Source: Strongyloides papillosus
Taxonomy: Eukaryota; Nematoda; Chromadorea; Rhabditida; Strongyloididae
Reading direction: 5' to 3'
Assembly: GCA_005656395.1 (NCBI GenBank)
Contig: SRSI01000004.1
Coordinates: forward strand, 2,046,001 to 2,110,000
DNA length: 64,000 nucleotides
Shown: piece after piece, positions 9,760 to 22,153 of the stretch
Position numbering within the stretch: the stretch's first letter is position 1
Layout: the number at the start of each line of letters is the position of its first letter
Translations under genes and position numbers: made by a program
Notes under the pieces: generated by a model
The model's input: only the letters and a program-made list of their open reading frames with translations
Databases searched by the model: none
What the model was told of the DNA's origin: nothing

Positions 9760-10962
9760 CAGCACACACAGATCTGATACTCAAAAATAATTCGATTTTC
9801 GGGCAGTACTTTTAGGCAAAGATAGAAAATTTATTTTTGTCTACAGTTTTCATAAAAAAACTAATGGTGTCCTACGAAAGTTCGAATGATAAAAATAATT
9901 TTTGCACATATTTTTGTTGTAGGAAAATTGTCTTTGCATCAACCTTATATAATATCATGTGTGTTTACAAAAATTAGAATTATCTTTGGATTTCTAGGCA
10001 TTAACAATTTTATCTTTTTGACATACAATTACGATATATTATAGTCCTTTTGTAACTAATAAAATAAAAACTTTTAGTTTCAAGTAGTTTTGCTGAATCT
10101 TGATTTTAGGCAAAGTTGTAAACTATAAAGGCAATTAGAAATGTTAAATTAGTTGTTAAAAAAAACGGAAGCGTCATTTTTTTAAAATATATATACTTTT
10201 TAATAAAAAGCAGTAATAAAATTGCATTATATTGAATTTTTAACTGTCGTATTTTCAAAAGTTAAAGGTATGAAAATAAGATTAAATATATAAAAAATTT
10301 AAAAAATTCGTAGTAACGTTTTTATGTTATAATAGTTATACTAAAAAAATATGTGAAATAATAATAAATAATGTAAAAGTACTGTACTTCTAAAAAATTT
10401 TAATTACAAAAATAATGTAAGATTTTTTAAACAAATACGAAAAAATGAGTAAATTCTGTAAATTGACCAATCTTATTATTGTCTACAATTTTAATCTATG
10501 CATAAAATTTTTAAAAAAGTAGTATATATAGTTAATTTTTTTTAAATTAATAAAATTGAAGTATTCAAATAATGATAACAATATTTAAAAATATTTAGTA
10601 ATGTTACTTATGTTTTATAGAACTCTTCTTAATCTATTAAAATAATAAAAATATTTTCAATAACTACCTCAAAAACTACTAAAATATAAATATTTTTTAG
10701 TTTATCTTGACTATACACTGAAAAAATTCTAATTTATTTTATGTCACATTATGTTACTGCCTATTTTACAATTTTACTACAAATATTTTAAATTTTTTTA
10801 ACAAGAAAGACGCATATGATTTTAAAATTATCTAGAAAATATTCGTGAAACACCAATAGTTTTTGACGACAACTGTAGACAAAAATAAATTTCTTTCACA
10901 TTTTTTTAAATGTATTGCTCGAAAATCAAATTGTTTTTTAGTATCAGAGCTGTGTGTGAGTA
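9760..10962. repeat. Foldback element with inverted ends
   Basis: The left end (CACACACAGATCTGATAC at 9763) and right end (GTATCAGAGCTGTGTGTG at 10941) are inverted copies. The match continues inward through a shared block containing ATTTATTTTTGTCTACAG for roughly 110 bp. A further partial copy of this terminus is at 26740-26850. No ORF inside. Confidence 0.6.
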
Positions 10963-11030
10963 TCTATGGTTTACAAAAAATTGACATCTATTTAAACTTC
11001 TCCTAATTTTAAAAAAACAATGATACTACA

Positions 11031-12345
11031 TCCAATGGGCTTAGCCGGTGATCGAAACTGGGACCTCTCACATTCTAGGCAAAAGTTGTACACTCAGAAG
11101 AATAGCATCACCTCTGTAACGCCCTCAGAAGGCGTTGACTAAAAGAAGATATATATATCAAGAAGAATTCATATATAATGTTATATATTGAAGTAGTAAA
11201 AATTGTTGTTAATGCATATTAATAAAAGATTCTATATTATTTTATTTCATATTATCACCCGAGGATAGCACTTCGTTAAAAAAGCTTATACCTCAAAGTG
11301 ATGATCTCGTCGATTTTTGCGTGTATGCCAATTCATCACCTTGAGGTGATGATTTTAAAAAAATACAAAGGGAATACCTTTCCCCAATAAAATGTCTTAG
11401 AACATCTGTTTATAGCAATGTTCTTATTTATGGCTATATTTCCATAATTAAAAGTAATAATTAATATTTTTTACTATAAAATGAAGATATAACAATAAAT
11501 ACAAAATTATATAACAATTTAATGAATATTTAAACCTTTAAATTTAACAAAGATAATGACAACAAAAGCAATAAATAATAATTGTAAATATAGTGGTAAA
11601 ACTTATCTAGATTGGCAATAAATCGTACCTGCATGCTAAATAGTGAGATTCACATATCCTACAAACTAGAAACAATTATAAATGTTAACTAAAACAATAA
11701 CTTGTATACTTGAATATCCCTGTTGATTTTAAAATATAAGTAACAATTCCATACATATGCCTAGAAAATATCTAGATTTTAAGTAAAAAAAACTTATCCT
11801 TATTTGTAACTCATTCTATTTATAAATAATTAGTCGGCACTCCTTAATTTACACCTAAAATAGAAATATTAATAGTTAAAATAATGTAATAACGTATCAA
11901 ACATCTAGTATCATCGCGTCACTATTTTCCTTAAGGGACTAATCTTTCTATTTTAAAAGTGGATCTATTTCAAAATAGTGAACACTACTCAAAATTTATG
12001 ATTTCTTATCACTCATTAACAAATACCCCAAAAATTTTATTATTATTACCGTTAACTATCCTAAATTTGTAATTAATATTGTGTTGTATAATTGTGTTTT
12101 ATTTTAGGGGTAAACTCCAGTCTTATATTTAATAAAATTTTTACTATAAGTAGAAAAAAATTACGAAATACAATGTTGTGACAAGTTGATATATATAATT
12201 TCAAATTTATGTTATACCTTCGTAAGACATCTTCCTGTATACTAAATCCAAAATAAAATCCTCATCTCAAGGTGATCTTTTTAAAATCATCACCTTAAGG
12301 TGAGGATTCTGTTCTGAGTGTACCACCAGACCACTAAGCCGGGGA
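11031..12345. repeat. Inverted-repeat unit with tRNA-like ends, interrupted by a solo LTR
   Basis: The two ends share TACACTCAGAA...TCACCT in opposite orientation (left about 11080-11114, resuming at 11294; right about 12258-12330 on the minus strand). The minus strand at 12345-12310 has an A-box-like CTTAGTGGTCTGGTGG. The minus strand at 11090-11035 has a B-box-like GTCCCAGTTTCGATCACC. These look like two halves of a degenerate tRNA-related sequence. A small palindrome (CCTCATCTCAAGGTGAT/ATCACCTTAAGGTGAGG) is at 12263-12304. The segment about 11880-12150 is also similar to 45580-46140. Confidence 0.45.
11115..11289 (+). repeat. Solo LTR of the first element's family
   Basis: 175 bp starting TGTAACGCCCTCAGAAGGCG and ending GCTTATA, flanked by the 4-bp repeat CCTC (11111-11114 and 11290-11293). 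It aligns from end to end with the 3' LTR at 7557-7733. No internal element sequence is attached, so it is a solo LTR left by recombination. It interrupts an arm of an inverted repeat, which gives the order of insertion. Confidence 0.75.
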
Positions 12346-12726
12346 AATTCCGGGAGCTGTAAGTTCATCCTTTCGCGCCCGGAGATTTTTATTTCTGTAT
12401 TACGCATTCATCTGTGTGTAAAGTAGAAAAGCATTTTCACATAGAATAAAAGTTGACAACATATTGGTAATATATTTCTTTAGTGAAAATTAATATTTAT
12501 GAAATAAAAATAAACAAAAAGTACAATTTTTAATGTTTTTATATCTATGTTTATTTATTATCTTTAATTTATTTATTTCCTTCCCTCTTTTTTTGGCGAC
12601 ACGTCAGGTCACCACTCGTTAGTATGGAGAGAGACAACAAGTTGACTCGGCTATTTTGCATTTTTCGACACCTGTTTTAACACTATAATATACAACAATA
12701 TGGAATAAAGTTACTTTATATTATAT

Positions 12727-12985
12727 ATAATAGTGTATAAAAATGCAAAATAGACAAGTAATAGTATAGAAAAATGTAAAATAGACAAATGGTTTATTTA
12801 ATAATAATGATTATGAGGTATAATATAGGGGTACAAAAAAATGCAAAATAGACAAGTAATAGTGTATAAAAATGTAAAATAGACAAATGGTTTAATTAAT
12901 AATAATGATTATGAGGTATAATATAGGGGTACAAAAAAATGCAAAATAGACAAGTAATAGTATACAAAAATGTAAAATAGAGATA
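12727..12985. repeat. 98-bp tandem repeat, about 2.5 copies
   Basis: ATGCAAAATAGACAAGTAAT recurs at 12743, 12841 and 12939, exactly 98 bp apart, with few differences between units. Each unit also holds a second variant, ATGTAAAATAGACAAATGG. The word matches the inverted terminal motif of the surrounding element. Confidence 0.85.
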
Positions 12986-13398
12986 TAAGAGTTTAATGTA
13001 ATTAATAAATTGTTTTGTATAGTACTACAGATATTATAAGATAGATATTGATAATCAAAGCATAATTAATTAGTATTTTGATAAAGTTACATAAATTACT
13101 ATACTGGAAATCATTTAAATATCTTATTTTAAATTTACAATGATTGTAATGATAAAATGATAAATTTAACAATAAATTTAATATAAATTGATGTGATTTA
13201 AAATTAATAATTGGAAAATATATAATTTAATGATTTTTATAGAAGTAAAGTATATTTTTAATATTAATATATTGATAAATTAATAAAATATTTCTATTTT
13301 TATATACAAATGTGGGAAACTTATCATGAAATATTTTTTATTGAAATAATAAAGAATTCAAACGTTAATGATGAATTATTCAACACGATTTAATTCCA

Positions 13399-14016
13399 TT
13401 GTATTTGGATCGTAAATTTTTTTCCTTCATACTTGATCAGTTTCAAAATCGGACTCCAGATTTAATGAAATATGTCTATTATAAAGAGGAAAATAGTCTG
13501 AACTGTGAACACTGTAAAACTAGCAGAATAATAAATGAATTTGAAGCACTTATATTCAATATAAATATCAATGATATCAATAACATGAAAGATATGAATA
13601 GTGCAATAAAAGGGATGTTGGAATATGAAAAAGAAAGTGTTGCTTGTAAATGCTTACTATGCAACAAGATTTCAGAAAACATGACTAAGAAAAGAATTAT
13701 AAGAAAATATCCAAAATATTTGTTTGTGGAACTAACAAAAAATATCATGGATAAAGAACATCAAAATATAGGAATTGATTTCATATACTCAAAAGATTCT
13801 GTGTATGTAAATGAATTCTTCACACCAAATACGCCGTATAAGTTGAAAGGATTCATTGCATACGAGAGATTTAGACGTAGAACAGGACATTATTTAACCT
13901 TTATACGTAAAGAAGATAAGTGGCATTGTCTTAATGATAGTCAAAAGCCTAAAGTAGTAAAAGAAAACAAATTGCCTACGAAGAAATGTACTATTTTGCT
14001 TTATGAAATGATTTAA
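13399..14016 (+). CDS. Ubiquitin-specific-protease-like C-terminal domain, probably partial
   Basis: 205 residues from a doubtful TTG start; the true 5' part is not visible. It has zinc-finger-like cysteines (C36/C39 and C83/C85/C88), the layout of a USP finger region. Near its end is GHYLTFIRKEDKWHCLND (H164, N179, D180), the His-box and polar residue region of USP catalytic domains. The block that should carry the catalytic Cys is missing upstream, where stops intervene. As written it could not be an active protease; it is either a fragment or has an unseen upstream exon. It lies inside a candidate transposon, so it may be cargo. Confidence 0.6.
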   Translation: MYLDRKFFSFILDQFQNRTPDLMKYVYYKEENSLNCEHCKTSRIINEFEALIFNININDINNMKDMNSAIKGMLEYEKESVACKCLLCNKISENMTKKRIIRKYPKYLFVELTKNIMDKEHQNIGIDFIYSKDSVYVNEFFTPNTPYKLKGFIAYERFRRRTGHYLTFIRKEDKWHCLNDSQKPKVVKENKLPTKKCTILLYEMI

Positions 14017-14819
14017 ATAAAGATAAATTACTTATTTTTTTTATGATAGTTAAATATAAATTTTATTCTATTTTGTTTTTGATTTTTATAATAAATACTA
14101 TTTCATTATTCAAAAATATAATTACAGTTTCATTTTAATTTTAATAATTTTATTTTACATTGGTGCATTTATTAAGCAAATAATATGTTGGTACTTACAC
14201 CTGTGAATAAGTAAATAGTAAAATATAAACTTTATTTAGTTAATTAAAACTATAATGATACAATAAGAAAAAATATATAAGTTAATTACTTACCCCAATA
14301 TGTATTGGGTTTTTTCCGCCTGGTTAGTAGAAGTCAGAACTGTACTCGTAATCATTTTTTAAGGGCATTTATATTCCCCTTGATTGTGATCCTACGAAGA
14401 AAACGATCATTCTTCACTATTATAACTGTTAATATTGAGCTTTCTTTGTAATGTCTATTTTTAATTTATGTAGTAGATGTTTTATCATATCATTGTACTT
14501 ATAAAAATATAATTTCTTTACTTTTTCTTATTTTTTATTTTATTAAATTAAAAATATTGTATTCATAATACATTAATATACATTTGTATCATAAAAAAAT
14601 TGCGATTTATAGAAGTTTGCATCATTTTTAAAATTTTATGTTATTGCATAATTCATAAATAATAAAAGGTTATATATGTTGATAAGATAAGAAAATGTGC
14701 CATAACTAAGAGATTTACACTGTTATAGCACATTACAATACAAAATACTCATTGTTAATACACATTTTACCAATGTCGAAAAATGCAAAATAGCCAGTGG
14801 TGAGCTGACGGGCCGCCAT

Positions 14820-16584
14820 GCATTAACATTTTTGTTTATGACGCATAATGAGTCATCCGGGCGTGAAAGGGTTAAACAAGAAATATTTTGTATAATACTG
14901 AGAAAAAAAGTAAAAAAGTCCACTTAAAACATAAAAAGCAAGTGGTTTTGATTTACCAGTTTCTGGTTATATAATCAACACTTTTCCATCGTGTCAATTT
15001 GCTACAGAATAAAAATACATTTTGACTGCTAAAATTATTTCCAAAGAAGTCTTTTAATAAGTTTGTATCAGATAAAATCAGACTGTGAAAGATACTGATG
15101 TCTGAAGAAAGTGTTTGTTAAATTTACCAATTCGTAATACAAATTAAATTAATCTAATTGAAAATAATAAACAATTATTAGTAATTTTTTGTAAATAAAA
15201 TATACTACTTTTTCTAATTATATCATTTTATAAAAAGTTTATGAATATATTAAATTAATAAAAAATATATAAATAGTTAGTTAAATATTTAGCGAGAATT
15301 ACAAGAATAGATAAAACTTTGTGTTTTTAAAACAGTGTTTTACTAAAAAGTAAATTGTTTCTACAACAGTATTCTTTCATTCAAAACTAGACTGTCACAC
15401 TAAATAAACTATAATTACAAAAGACGAAAGATATTTTGACAGATCCGTAAGAACATAATAAAACTGATTTTAAACATTTAAAAAATAATTTATCCATTAA
15501 ATAGTTTTGTTAATTGGTAATTGAATTAAAATAATCGATCTTTTTAAAATTTTACTTTTATGAAAACACTCAAAATAAGATTTTATATATATATTAAATA
15601 TTTTGATTATACTAATATAATTCTTAATCATCTATTTCGTTTTTTCAGGTTAAGATATTATTTTATGTATCGTTTATTAATATTGTAATACTTTTTAATA
15701 AAATTTTAATTAAGTTACTAACAAATATTTTGCTGTATTAATTTAATTTTAACTGTCTAATGAAAATTGTATTTTTTTAAATTTATTAAAAAGATTTGGA
15801 GAGCTTTAACTTTTTAAATTACAATCAGTATTTAGAATATTTAAAAAGTTATTTCGAATATATTATTCATTGAGTTAATTGTTTAATGTTTTTCCATCAA
15901 TCCCAATATTACCTACTTTGTACTGAGGGAAATCGCAGTTTTATAAAAATATCAGGCACAAGTTTTGAATCAACAAACAGATTAAGAAAAACACTTCATT
16001 CAATTCCTTTCTACATTTTAATTTGAAAAATCGATCTAAATTATTCAGTAAGCAATGAAAAAGCTAGAACATATGGACTGTAAAAATCTAAAAATATTTT
16101 TTGTTTAATAATTTATTTTAACAATACTTTTATTTTAAATCTTTAGACTATCGAAATGTGATAAATTATTTAACAGGTAATAAATTAGTTGTATTCTATT
16201 ATTATTAAAAAATTGTAATTACATCGATTAGACATTACTCAAAATGAAAGAAAAACATATACGTCGTGAAAAAATAAAACATCAATTTATTTCTTTTTAA
16301 GATATGATTATTTAAAATAGTAAGTTAATTTCGAATAATCTTAATGTCAGGTTTTAAAAGTTCGATAACTCAATTGCATATGCTTTAAAAAATTTAAAAA
16401 AAGTGGAATTCATTAAAAAGTTAAGATCTAGAATAAAAATGTAATTTAATATTCAATAATATTAATAATGCAATAAAAAATTTTTTCATTTTGAAAGACT
16501 AAAATATTTTTTATTTTTGCATCAATATGTCAATTGACAGATACGCCCATCGGTTAAATCGGCGGAAAAAATTTTGACATCATA
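14820..16584. other. A+T-rich spacer
   Basis: No supportable gene; short ORFs only. I see no defined repeat here. Confidence 0.5.
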
Positions 16585-16665
16585 ATTTTATCCACTCCTT
16601 GCTCAATTGATAAAACATAAGACTTTCAATCTAACGATCAGAGATTAGAGCTTCCTAAAAGACTT
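16585..16665 (+). repeat. tRNA-derived sequence, probably a SINE head or tRNA pseudogene
   Basis: GCTCAATTGATAAAACATAA resembles a D arm with A box. AGACTTTCAATCTAACG resembles an anticodon arm, and GATCAGAGATTAGAGCTTCC a decayed T arm with B box, at tRNA-like spacing. No acceptor stem is complete. The sequence is too degenerate to assign an amino acid. Confidence 0.5.
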
Positions 16666-17709
16666 AGTTATGTCTACTTTAAAAAGTTTTTCCTACAAAA
16701 AATTTGGCTTACGTGACCCTCAGCTAAAATATTTTTACAGTTTGAAGAAGTGTATTGGTAATTAAATTTAACATTAAACAAATTTAATAAAATGATCAAA
16801 GAGTATATTAATGAGTATATCTTTATTGAATAAAAAGGTGTTAAAGCAATATTTTAAATTGTTGGATAAATATGAGAATTAGAAAACACGTACACAATAG
16901 ATAAAAGAATAATTTTATTAAGATCAAACGATTCCACAATATAACACTAACAATCCTTGTAAGCCACGCCATAAAAATATTTGAATATTTAAAGACTGAG
17001 ATTTAAAATATTATTCAGTCTTAGCTTAATTCTTACAATCTTGTTACTAATATATAATAAAGTATTTTTATATTAACTATGTTTATTTTAATCTAGTTAA
17101 CATCCTAAGCCAACTGTATAGAACGGAGTAAAAGTAAAGAATGAATATTTAACAAAAATTGGTCCCTTTTACACCCTGGATTTTAGGCGACCTTCCAATT
17201 TTTCAGGACTGTTCTTTTGAGAGAGCGGATCCTTTGTTACATTCCTATAAAAGTTCGTGTGAGAGTCAGAGATTCTTCCTTTAATATCAAGCTTTAGGTA
17301 GACTTCTTTATTGAATAAGAAGTGTTTTATATATAATAATTGTTATGATAATCTTATTAAATAGGTATTTGATATATGATAGGCAATCAGCTTTTTACTT
17401 GTTATAACAAATTTTATTACAATGGTTTTTGCAAAATTTAATTCTTCTGAGTTTTTGATTATCAAAAATATGCTTCAAAATAAAAATCAGCTAAAGTATA
17501 AAATATTTTATGTGTTTTAAAGGTATAGTAATATTAAAATAATCAATTTTTATCATATTTAATAAATTCTTAGGCTTATAATTTAAACGTTGCAACCGAA
17601 AAAAATGTGGGAAAGATAAGAAATAAAATTGTATTAGAAATTAATAAGAACAAAGATATTCCTTTTCTCAATAAATCTATTTGTTGATTCTAAAAAAATA
17701 ATATCCTAA
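16666..17709. other. A+T-rich spacer
   Basis: Nothing supportable. A slightly more G+C-rich stretch near 17160-17290 is not recognised. Confidence 0.45.
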
Positions 17710-19320
17710 ATGAAAGTGCTGAGAAATATTAAATTTAATTTAACAGAATTTGTTGGCTATGATACAGACAAAATTATTTTTAATTTATCATCACAAAGAT
17801 CTTCAAACAAAGCAGCTTTTATAAAAGATGATGCAACAAGTGATTTTGAAAATTGTTGGGCCGTAAGTATATACTTAAAATTAAACTTGAATCACATAAT
17901 TCTTACTACTGCCTAAATTGTGAAAAACACTATGATAATAAAAAAAAATTATTTCAACTATTAATTTACAAAATCAGACAATTATAAAATTAAGGAACAT
18001 ATTGTTAGTTGTCAAAAATAAGTTTATTATCAATAATCCTAGAAAATATTAGATTTTTGATTAATAGACGTTTTGATTCAGGAAGTGTTACTGCTAGTGA
18101 TCCATTTACAGTTTTTTATGACTATTGTTGTAATTTTTGTAAATTAAATGTCTTAGATCCATTTCTACTTACAACAAATGAAGAATTTTGTTCATATTCA
18201 ACATTTATGAATACTTCTAGTAAAAGAATTTAACTTTGTGATTTTACAAAACTTGGATTAACTGATGAATTAAAGCAGTGAATAAATTAGTATTTGATTG
18301 TTTTCTATAAGATAATTTTCGCTTGATTTCATGTTTGATAACGAAATTGTAGTATAAATAGGTAAATTGTAATCACAAGCCAGTTCTGTTTTTACTCTAC
18401 TAACCTGTCTGTGAAAAGCCCAATTCGAGATTGGTATAAGTCTTATCATCTAATTTATATCTCATTATAATTTTTTACCACTATTTATAGTTTAAGTTTA
18501 TATCACTAAAAAAAAGTATTTATAAAATCTATTTATTTATTAATAAGGGTGTGAGTGCCAATCAAAATATTTTTTACTAAGCTAAGTAAATATAATCAAC
18601 AGTTTTTTCAATATATTTACAACGATTTGGTGTTATTATTTACTCAGAAGTCAATTGAATGTTTAATTTCAAGTGATACAGAAGTAACGAATGATACATT
18701 TAAAAAAAGTGCTGTAGATTTTGAACAATTTATATACTTCGTGCACAATTCAAATCACTTAGTATATCAGTTGTATACGCATTTATGAATTTCAAAGTTG
18801 TAGAAAATTATGAAGAAATGTTATTAATTATCAAAGAACATACCAAAAATAAAATCTTTAATTTTATTTTTGATAAAGAATTAGCTGTGCTGAGTGCTAC
18901 AGAAAAAAGTATTAAAAATTCAAGTTTTAAATTATGTAGTTTCCATGTTCAACAAGCTGTTCAAGGTTATTTAGCATCTCACAATATGTCTGAACTTTTT
19001 AAAAGTAAAAAATAAGTGAAAACTATTGCGTAAGAGTAAAAATGTCATTAAAACACGTATGAATTTGAGGATACTGATAAAAAAAATTTTATATTGTTTT
19101 TTTTCTATCTTCAGAAGTGATGCAAAATTACGTTAAAAATATTTAGATAAGTGAAAAAAATTCTGTTGCTCGACATGTCCTAGATATAAGAAAAATATTA
19201 AACAGTTTTGTCAGTATATTGTAAATAATTGGATTAACGGAAATGGTTTATTCACTTCAGAAATGATAGACTACTAAAATTTATTTATACGTACAAGTAA
19301 TAGAAGCGAGTCATTTCATT
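17710..19320 (+). pseudogene. Decayed MULE (Mutator-like) transposase
   Basis: Several open fragments lie in order on the plus strand (17710-17916, 18009-18233, 18555-18788, 18785-19015), separated by stops and shifts. The fragment at 18785 contains FDKELAVLSATEKS followed by KLCSFHVQQAVQGYL, matching the D-x-E-x-A...C-x-F-H region of MULE transposases. Near 19290 the frame reads RTSNRSESFH, resembling their R-T-N-N-x-x-E-S-F-H motif. No terminal repeats were found. Residue conservation is weak and no complete frame survives. Confidence 0.5.
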
Positions 19321-20372
19321 AAAAAAAATAAGTAAAATTTAATAAAATCTAAAGCTAATATATTAAAAGTTATTTCTTATGTAATATCATTAGATTTTCA
19401 ACACATGAATACTTATATTAGAGAATGAAAAGTAATTGAACAAAATAAATATAAGTGAGAAAAATAAAATACTTTTGAAAGTATTTCAAAACTATAAAAA
19501 AGAAAAAGAGAAAAATACTTTGAAGAAATTGCTTTTAATTTTGATAATTTAAATAAAAAAAACTTTAAATATAATATCTTAAAATGTTTATAAAGTTTAT
19601 TTAAATAACTTTAATAACGATTTAGATTAAATTTGCATGAACATACATAAAAATCTATCCAGAAAAAAGGATAAAAATATTTCAGCTGAATGTACTCCAG
19701 GCCAAGCATTTAAACAATATATCATATAGAAATCTATAAAATTCACTATTTTATAAAATAAAAATAGTATAGATCGTTTGTTGGCTTTTTAAATTAGTAC
19801 TGAAAATCGTAACCTTATCGAAAATAAATTTAATTTGCAAATTGCACTTCAAATAATGGTTCTTTTTACATACTTAATAGCTAATCAGAAATTATTTCAA
19901 CTTATAATAATAGAAAAAACAAAGTACTTTCTAATGACGCAACTGTATAATTCATGAATCATATGAAGAATTTTTAAGAAATTATGTTAATAAAAAAAAT
20001 TAATAAAGTAAAAAAAGTTAAGCATGCAAAATATTGTGGTTGTTTTGTTATTCTGTAAAAAAATTTTGACAGTAAATATAAAACTTTATTAAAGAACTAT
20101 GTTTCTTTTACAAAAAACTAAAAAACAGATATACAGTTTTTGACTACTTTAAGTATAAAAAAGTATATTTTGAGTTTAAATCAGGTCTTGAATTATACTT
20201 ACATGATGATATTTCTGAAGACATATATCATAAACTAAAAAGAAAGCAGGTTAAATTTAACGTGAATAAATTTTACAACAAGCTAAAGAAAAGAAACTAA
20301 TTTGCCTTTAAGTGAATTGTTGTTGTAAATGTGATTGATTTATATCAATCTTATTACAATATAAAAGCGCAT
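19321..20372. other. A+T-rich spacer downstream of the MULE remnant
   Basis: Possible further decayed coding sequence, but no motif I can name. Confidence 0.4.
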
Positions 20373-20431
20373 AGAAAACCATTACTTATCATAAAGGCTT
20401 GTATCCGGATCAGGGTAAGTAATGGTTTTCT
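20373..20431. repeat. Perfect 16-bp stem hairpin
   Basis: AGAAAACCATTACTTA (20373-20388) and TAAGTAATGGTTTTCT (20416-20431) are exact reverse complements around a 27-nt loop. It stands alone in A+T-rich DNA. It could be a small MITE core, an element terminus or an expressed hairpin. Confidence 0.7.
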
Positions 20432-20621
20432 TGTAATCAAATATATTGTCTTTATTTTAGCTCTTTTCTATCAATAAATATATATAGTAAAGTAGACTAT
20501 GTATTACAAAAACATCTACATTTTTTATGATATATATCATTATATTTAGTCTGTAACTATTTTGAAATTATTTAACATACAATTTATCTCCCCCCTTGTA
20601 TTCTATGCGTAATAATTTATA

Positions 20622-22075
20622 CAGGGTGGCCCGCGTAAGACTCCTCAGACATTTGCATATGTAGCTCTGCGTGTAGATAAGCTACAAATATGGTATTATA
20701 CTCATTTTGTAGCTGAGATACATATGATGCTAATTATATAGACTACACAACGGAATGTAAATTCTGGGTGGAGTTATGAACCTTCAAAAATTGGGTTCAT
20801 TTTTCGACTTTCACTAAATGAAACTTTTCTATTTGGAAAGATTTTTTAAAAATTGTTGTAGATTCTAAAAGTACAAAGTCTTTTGTATTAACCCTCAAAA
20901 TTACATAAAAATTGAAGTCCGGCAACTATGTTAAATTTTTAAATAAAAGTCAAAAATCTTGATTTTTGCCAAAAAATCGATGTTTTTTAAAAACAAAATT
21001 TTAATCAGATAATTTTTAAAAAGTTTTTATTAATATTCTGATAGAGTAAGCAAAGCTCTATCGAAGAAGTATAGTACCATTAAATTTAATTGAGTTTGAA
21101 GAAAGTTATGAATAGTCAAAAAATATCCATATTTTACAATAATTCTATAAAAAAAGAAAATATGTCAGTCTTTTTCAAATTTTCGGACACGAATTATGTT
21201 TTATTTTCAAAAGTATTAAAAATATTGCCCTTATTTAATAAAAACTTGCTCATATTTTAAAAATACAGGGTATGAGATTATGAGTGGATATACAAGAAAT
21301 TAAAAAAACACATTATAATTGTTCTTACAGAGTAATATCTATACAAAATAGTTTAAAACAATTGTAAATAGTGTGAAAATATTAAAAAAATAATTTTTTT
21401 CTTGAATTTGTGTGATAAGAAATATTTCAGTTCTTAAGACAATTTATGAACTAACAAGTAATCATCTGTAAACTAATATGAATAAGTAGTCTTATTATTG
21501 CTACTAGGATACCATAAAGATCGGGGAAAGTATTATTTGTATTTTAACTTTCATATGAAAGTGTCAAAAAGTCGACTTTGGCAAATCATAACTTCTTTCA
21601 ATGTCAACCGCTCAGAACGGTCATACACTCATTCGATAGGGCTTTGCTTACTCTATCAGAATATTAATAAAAACTTTTTAAAAATTATCTGATTAAAATG
21701 TTATTCTTAAAAAACATCAATTTTTTGAAAAAAATTAAGATTTTTAACTTTTATTTAAAAATTTAACATAGTTGCCGGACTTCAATTTTTATGTAATTTC
21801 GAGGGTTAATACAAAAGACTTTGTACTTTTAGAATCTACAACAATTTTTAAAAAATCTTTCCAAATAGAAAAGTTTCATTTAGTGAAAGTCGAAAAATGA
21901 ACCCAATTTTTGAAGGTTCATAACTCCACCCAGAATCCACATTCCGTTGTGTAGTCTATATAATTAGCATCATATGTATCTCAGCTACAAAATGAGTATA
22001 ATACCATATTTGTAGCTTATCTACACGCAGAGCTACATATGCAAATGTCTGGAGAGTCTTACGCGGGCCACCCTG
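20622..22075. mobile_element. 1.45-kb palindromic (foldback) DNA element
   Basis: The ends CAGGGTGGCCCGCGTAAG and its reverse complement are flanked by TA at 20620-20621 and 22076-22077. The inverted arms match closely for about 450 bp each (20622-21065 with 21633-22075) and more weakly further in. There is no transposase, so it is non-autonomous. The TA target suggests a Tc1/mariner-type source. Confidence 0.85.
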
Positions 22076-22153
22076 TATATTTTTTTTATTATTTTTAGTT
22101 TTGCGCGTCGATTTGAGATTCATATTGAGATGCTGAATATAATGTATTTTTCT

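Larger units (their letters stand above)
12594..14819. mobile_element. Candidate TIR transposon carrying a ubiquitin-protease-like ORF
   Basis: A perfect 22-bp inverted repeat (core GGCTATTTTGCATTTTTC) is at 12649-12670 and 14774-14795. Outside it the similarity continues on both sides (CGTCAG-TCACCAC, then GGCG), with about 30 extra bases in the left copy. The core motif is iterated inside the left end as a 98-bp tandem array, like subterminal repeats of DNA transposons. No transposase and no clear target duplication are visible, so it would be non-autonomous or decayed. The only ORF is the USP-like one at 13399-14016. Confidence 0.5.

Noticed and set aside
12727..12985. CRISPR-like array
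   Set aside because: Only about 2.5 contiguous units of 98 bp with no unique spacers, in a eukaryotic context; it is a tandem repeat.
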